DNA of 64,000 nucleotides from Tubulanus polymorphus (Eukaryota; Nemertea; Palaeonemertea; Tubulaniformes; Tubulanidae): NCBI RefSeq assembly GCF_964204645.1, contig NC_134036.1, positions 2,965,501 to 3,029,500 of the forward strand, read 5' to 3'. Shown piece by piece: positions 57,921 to 64,000 of this stretch (position 1 is its first letter; each line of letters starts with the position of its first letter). The notes under the pieces were generated by a model. It saw only the letters and a program-made list of their open reading frames with translations, ran no database searches and was not told where the DNA came from. The position numbers and the translations under genes were made by a program.

Positions 57921-60900
57921 TAGCAGTTTCCGATGATGCTCTATATATATATATATCTTATATATCGATGTACCAAATAAACTACATACATATATCTCTG
58001 TGTATACAAGTGCATTATTTATACGGATTAAATATGGAAGTCATTTCGATGGAATGTTGATGAACGAGGCGCAATTTTCTCGTTTCTCCCATTTTTTCTA
58101 TCTCATCATTATGATATGCCATATATATATATTCATATTTGCTTTATTTCATTGCTAAACCAAGCGAATTTAATGTAGGTATATAACTGTAGCTATGGAA
58201 GAGGGGGCGAGGGAGAGAGGGGGAGAGGCAGGGGTTGATTGTTTTGTCGGGTACTCACACTAATGCATCTTATACACATTCATTTATCTAATCTATTCTT
58301 TCATCAAAAACCGCATCGCGAGGGTCATAAAGCCATTGCCGGCTTCACCATCGTGGCGTGGCGTTTATAGAAATACACTCAAAGGTTCAGAAAGGTCACT
58401 AGTTCCTGATGTTGTTGTGGTATTTAGAGCCATAAAATCCTGCGCCTTTGTCACATAAAAATACGTATAAATCTCTGGCACTAATTTGGCGGTCACGGCA
58501 AAGTAACGGGACAGAGAACTTCAAACTGCACCTTACCGATTAAGACTGCTTCTATGTGGATGCGTCCTCCCAAACCTTTAGAAGGCCATCCTGGCAAACC
58601 GAACCAGAACTTCGTTTGGCTGTGTATTTATTCATTGGGATGATTGAACGTTTTTGGGCCATCAGGCATATTCGGTCAATTATGGGATTTTGGGAAATTC
58701 TTGAAGTAGTACATTACACTGGTCAATGTTTGGGATTTGAGGTCGTACCTAAAATATTTGTTTTATAATGACAGCTTAGATTTGCACCGAGGGGAGACCT
58801 TTACAAAAAGTAGGAGTTTTCAAAATGCGCCAGGGTTCTGGAGACAAACGAAAAAGTATTGAGCAAAAAAAAAACAATTATACGAGCTACTTTAGGTTAA
58901 ATACTTACATAGGGATAAACATTCAAATAAAACACTAGAGACAAATATTAATGAGGGCAATTATTCGGTAGATAAATTGAATTTTTTAATCATAGTTTCT
59001 TGCAAAATACTGCAAGATCTTTAGGTGAGTGAGTAATAAGATCATTTAATGAGTAAATTTTTTTTTTCAAAATAACGATCATTCGGAACTTCAGCAAAAT
59101 ATTGTCTTACTAAGTTTTACTTTAGTGTACCGTTACGCCATCTGGTGTGTGTCGATATACCCCCATTAGTATTTTAAATTCGTTGGCGAGAAAAAAAAAA
59201 CCCTGCCAAACTCAATGAAGTGTATTGAGTAGAATCTTCGCGTGAATCGTTCGGCAACCTAATCACAGGATTGGAAAGCGTTTGAATTCGAAATAAAAGA
59301 TTTAAAGCTCACTGATCGTTACCTTCCATCTTTTTCTGACGGAAAGAAAAATACTACCGTACGTTGAATTGTTAAGTTGGTCTTTAAGGGAAATACAATC
59401 AGAATGCTGCATTAGACGGCAGCTTGAGCAACGTTACAACTGGCAACAAGACGCTGTTTGATGAAGTTGAGAGAGAATTTATTTCATTCAAAGAGAAAAA
59501 AGAAAATTCGTTCTTTCACTTCTTAACGTATACAGCGATCATCTAACATAGTTGCATGAAGAACCTTAGTGTCTGATATACCTTAGAGGATATCGTTGAG
59601 CGACGGAGATCATTGTGGATAAAACCACTTCTCCAGGACTGGATGAAAATATAAGAGTGCCCGAACAAGAATTCAAGAGAAGTGAAATAAACTACTGGAT
59701 TGCGAATCATAACTGTGCAATTTACTACTGGACCCATTTAGATGGTCATGTCCAAATTGTATTAAACCTTAAGAGTGGTCTTAAGTTGTTGGAATGGAAC
59801 TCCATAAATTGATAAGCCAGCGAACGACTTGATTAAGCTTAGGTTGTCCTGATACTTGGGATATAAATTTAAAAAAAAAAAACGTTTTAGAATTATGAAC
59901 CTTTTCGTGAAACTTGACCCAAGTTCCTAGCTCTAAGGATGCGACCAAACAACATTCAAAAATTGCACCAAAAAATCAATGCCACGGAGACATGATTAGC
60001 ATTTAGCGTCACAATAAGCATCAGCCATTTATGTGTTTGATCACACACATTTATAAAGATATAGAAGTCACGAAAACGGTCGCTAAGATGAAATAACTAA
60101 AGCCAGCACAGTTGCTACCGGTAGTTACTGTACATAATTTCCTGTCTTCGAGATCTGTATTGATATCAAAAATACTGTTGTTACATAGCGCGTAGAGGAT
60201 TCGCTCTAGTCCAGGCGATCGACCAGATTCATATAGTTTCCGTCAGTTACAGATATGTACCGATCAATAAAACTTCTCTGCCTCGATTCCCGGATGGATC
60301 GAGAGAGCGATGACGGTTATTTTGAATGTTTAAATCGCGCAGAGAACCGTTGTTCTTCGCGCGCGACTACATCAGCTCGACAGTGGAGAAGATGAGAAAA
60401 ATGTTCCAGTTAAGTTGTTGCAGTCGATGTAGTATACACGGATCGTATAGCGATAAGATTTAAAAAGCCGCAACGATTTTATCACTGCGGATGGAAATGA
60501 ATTCAAGAGAAAATATCTGATACTCTGAGATTTAATCTAGATTTTTGATCGTCTCAAAAAAATTATTTGGTGACGATCTAAAACGATTAGGCTTAATGAT
60601 ATTGCCTTTTATAGCTTAACGCTAGACAAGAAGACTAACTTGAAGCTTTATCGACGCCAGTCTAACGCCGATATATCGATGACGTAATGCACATCATCTC
60701 AAAAATAGTTATTGAAATTTATCAGAAAATAAGATAAGAGAGAAATATAGGCCCATTCAATTACAAAATAAATGCCAATTGTAATTGTTATTTTGAAACA
60801 CTAATATTGATGACGTAGTGAACATCGACTCACACGTAACCAACGCATACTAGGTATCGATGTACATAAACATTATTGCAACGGTTTTTTGGCGTCGAGA

Positions 60901-61240
60901 AAATTAATAACTAAGATCTAGATTGAATCGAATCGCTTCTGAATTCTGTTCGATTTCGTTTAAACGCGTCAACTGCAACGACACCATTTCGATATTTATA
61001 CGCGTAATCTCAATTTACCCGTTGAAATATCTGATAATTAAGAGAAATTCAATAATCAATTATTAACCGGATCAATTAAGCCAGTATGACTAATTATAAT
61101 GCCCGATCAATTCCAATTAATCAGAGACGGAAAATCTTCACCGGTTCTTCAGACTAACTCGGTTTCACAAATCGACACACTCAAGGCGGTTAGGCGAAAC
61201 TCCTCGTCCAATAAACTAGTAAACAATTAACAATTTGCAA
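56880..61240. other. Intergenic, no exon recognised
   Basis: Contains a CAG-type run at 57,896-57,926, short TA runs near 57,945 and 58,123, and a GA-rich stretch at 58,199-58,232. Short open frames near 58,556 and 59,615 lack family signatures. Confidence 0.4.
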
Positions 61241-61241
61241 T

Positions 61242-61357
61242 CCTAGGGCCGGTTTTATAGACTGGTATTACCTTTAACCCGGGGGCTAACTCAATTCATT
61301 TTCAATTGAGTTAACCCCCGTGTTAAAGGTAATACCGGTCAATAAAACCGCCCCTAG
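61242..61357. mobile_element. Palindromic miniature element
   Basis: CTAGGGCCGGTTTTATAGAC at the left pairs with GGTCAATAAAACCGCCCCTAG at the right. Inner arms GGTATTACCTTTAAC and GTTAAAGGTAATACC, and GGGGGCTAACTCAATT with AATTGAGTTAACCCCC, close on a seven-base loop (CATTTTC). Confidence 0.85.
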
Positions 61358-62880
61358 TTGTTAAGTTATGACTTTAAAGTTAAAAGTTGGTCGTCTTAAT
61401 TCGTAGGACCTGTTATGAGAAGAGCATTAGTACCAAGATGGATTCATATTTGTCTTAGATATCTTCACCTTGACTGTGCAACCCTCAAAATACCATGAAC
61501 ACATGGAATAGGAACTCCAGCGACAATGACCATGGCAAAGCTTGCCAGTAACTTCATTGTAAAATGAGAATATTCATTCTAACAAAAATCATTCTAGTAG
61601 ACTTATATACGGCCTCTGAACACCGTATCCCGTATCGGTGTCGACCGACGCAGCCGGGAGGTTCGGTATTACACCGGTAATTGTGTGTCCACTTCGAATC
61701 GATTTCCCGGGAACAACAACTCGCAGTTAAATACGAATAACAGGATAGCTTATTAGATCATATGAGCCGCAACTGGTGGCAACTGCGGTTGAGCTCAGAA
61801 TACTTATCCCAGTCTAACCACAGTCACAGCTCTCCATCTCTCTTACATAGCCGCTAGTTTTCCTCGATGACCAATTTACGGATAAACTCGAAACATCCTG
61901 CCGTCTGATTGCCACGAGCAGGTGCTCGAATAATAACCGATTACATTGTTGCCCAGTTTATTACCATAGATACAACGATGCGCGCGCATCAAAGATGGCT
62001 GACGACGGCATAGCCTTAAACACATGAAACCAGTAAGCCGTAAGGATTTGAGACAACTGAACACAATATTTGCAATGATAGCAATGCAACCAGTAGCCTA
62101 TGTTTCTATGATAAGTCAGTTGTATTAGGGTATTAGGCCCACATTTTCCTCGCCCTCTGCCTTTAGATTGAAGCTGCTATTCTCTTCTCATTCCCGTATA
62201 GTCTAAATTATTTAAGTATGCTCGCACTGTATGAATTCAATCATTTTAAATCTCATTTTGCCATTGGCATCTTTAACAGCCATTGTATTGATGGTGCTCA
62301 ATACTTCATCTTCTATCACTATTCATGGTCTCTGCCATTTACGAAAACTTAAAGGCACCCCCTGTATAGAAGCTTTAATCTAGTCCAAATCATTAGCAGT
62401 GATCTCCACGATATACATGGAATTTTTACAATCGTAATTAATATAGACTTAGACTACGTTACTGGACGCCAGCTGCTCCGATGCACCCACACAACCCACA
62501 CACCAGCCGCACACCCCAAACTAGTTTATAATCTTATATTTTTTGAAAAATATTAATCAGTCTGTGATATTATTACTGAAATAATACGTACGTTGTGCAC
62601 GTACCTTCCGCAACGGTAAATCTGTCTGAATTGTATGAAAACAATGATTTCATTGATTATGATGGAAGAACTTTTTTTGTTCCCTTTTGTGTTTTCGGTT
62701 TCGCTCATGCTTTATGTCGCTCATTATCCGCTGTATGTCTTATCTCTAATCATCTCCCTTCATATTCCACCTCTTTCATTCTCACTCATCCGCCTCTGTC
62801 ACTTCTATCATAGACCTATACCCTAGCTCAAACTCTCACATCTACATCACCTTTCATCTGTATCTGGCTACATTGCTGCT
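61358..62880. other. Intergenic, nothing recognised
   Basis: No domain-bearing frame, RNA gene or clear repeat identified. Confidence 0.35.
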
Positions 62881-62883
62881 ACA

Positions 62884-63060
62884 GTCAAACCAGCTTAATC
62901 CGGATCGGCTTAATCTGGACTTCGGTTTAATCCGGACCATATTAATGCAGACCATTTGTAACATTATACAAGAAAATGACTTTTAATCTGGATTTCCCGT
63001 TAAGCGGATCGATTTTTTTGGTCCAAAATGATCCGAATTAAGCGGATTCTATTTTAAGCC
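62884..63060. mobile_element. Possible pogo/Tigger-type miniature element
   Basis: TACAGTCAAACCAGCTTAAT starts with the CAGTCAAACC style of pogo-like ends next to TA. Internal GCTTAATCCGGAT variants and TTAAGCGGAT recur in both orientations. The right terminus is unclear. Confidence 0.45.
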
Positions 63061-64000
63061 TACTACCGTTCCTTCGTCTTCTATTCTGCCTTCTTCCTTA
63101 CAGCTTCGTCCTGCCTCTCTTCCCTCTCCACAATTCCCATCATACATCCCATAAAGTCTGGTTTCACGAGGGTTCCAACCCCACCAATTCGCTGCATCGT
63201 GAAATCTTGGAATTTCGTATTCCTGCTGTTGCATTATCCAGCTCGTTCTCGACAGGGAAAAGCTATAACCTCGTGGAACAGCTCGTGAAACCCAGCCTTC
63301 ACACTCTAGCTCCTCTCACTCTATCCAAGTCTCTTATCACCCCATCCCCCTCTCCCCCCTCTCACCCATTTTTCTACTCCTGCTGCTGCCGTTGCCGTTA
63401 TTACGTCGACGACTTATATTCATCACTAGTTTTCTGCTCTACACACGACGGCACATTTCATCGTAAATAAATTCCGCACCACTGGGATAATGTTCCACCT
63501 GGGCCCAGCTAAAAATTTTACCATTCGAGAGGATATGAATCAACACTGCTTACATCTCGTTCACTCACCACCGCTCAGTTAGTCTCCATAATACGTGCCA
63601 ATTTAGAGGCAATATTGCCGAGAATGTTTTTAAAACTGCACATTTGTCTTGATCTATGGCGTAAAGGTTCTATTTAAGCATGAAATATTCCATTGATGGA
63701 TGAAAGAAGTTTCTGTTTGAAAGTTGTTTTAACATTCAATAAAGGCAACCCTCCGTAGATGGGATGATTTTTTTGGTTTATTACATCATTAAGTAGATTG
63801 TAAGGTTTTTCATCGTAATGGAGACGTTTTTTTTTGTAACTCTACATTCAATAGTGCAACATTTATGGCGTTTATATGTTTTTTTTAAGGATAATTACAT
63901 GATCGAGTAAACCTTATCTTTAGATAGGCCTGTTCTATTCAAAAATTAGCTTTTCATATTTCACCAATAACTCTTCAAAAATCTTTTTTTTGTGTTCTTT
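63061..64000. other. Right window end, nothing recognised
   Basis: Pyrimidine-rich sequence (CCATCCCCCTCTCCCCCCTC near 63,342) and T runs. No supported exon. Confidence 0.35.

Overview
This is nuclear DNA from an invertebrate animal. Genes are split by GT-AG introns, no bacterial-style genes occur, and the sequence is crowded with short inverted-repeat elements, tRNA-derived SINE-like elements, a truncated LINE and minisatellites. The two recognisable conserved genes are typical of bilaterians. A marine lophotrochozoan or invertebrate deuterostome fits, but I cannot name the species.

Layout. (1) 404-8,800, plus strand: sixteen 3' exons of an ionotropic glutamate receptor, cut off on the left by the window edge. 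Its ligand-binding lobe 2 resembles NMDA GluN1 while its pore loop is AMPA/kainate-like. (2) 8,801-16,030: gene-poor, with repeats, a SINE-like element, a minisatellite and a pair of inverted-repeat elements. (3) 16,030-37,640: a cluster of twelve second exons of a tiny secreted-peptide gene family on both strands. Nine have a complete start exon. Most of the cluster is a segmental duplication (about 16,029-25,455 and 25,456-35,690) plus a partial third copy. Each complete gene encodes a 42-50 residue precursor: a hydrophobic leader, a Lys-Arg processing site, and an 11-20 residue C-terminal peptide with one Cys pair. Leader, intron positions and 5' flank are conserved, while the mature peptide varies strongly. 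(4) 21,186-22,560: an extremely AT-rich island interrupting the cluster, with hairpins and a 101-residue zinc-finger ORF. (5) 38,785-48,199, minus strand: a complete SECISBP2-like gene (fifteen coding exons, about 1,278 residues) for the SECIS-binding factor of selenoprotein synthesis. (6) 48,206-64,000: no convincing coding exons, but a CpG-rich patch, tandem repeats also found elsewhere in the window, and palindromic elements.

The receptor and SECISBP2L look like unrelated conserved neighbours. The peptide cluster between them is the dynamic part of the locus: gain, loss and rapid divergence of short, probably disulphide-ringed secreted peptides, shaped by segmental duplication and transposable elements. 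I do not recognise the family, so its role (neuropeptide, pheromone, defence or venom peptide) is open.
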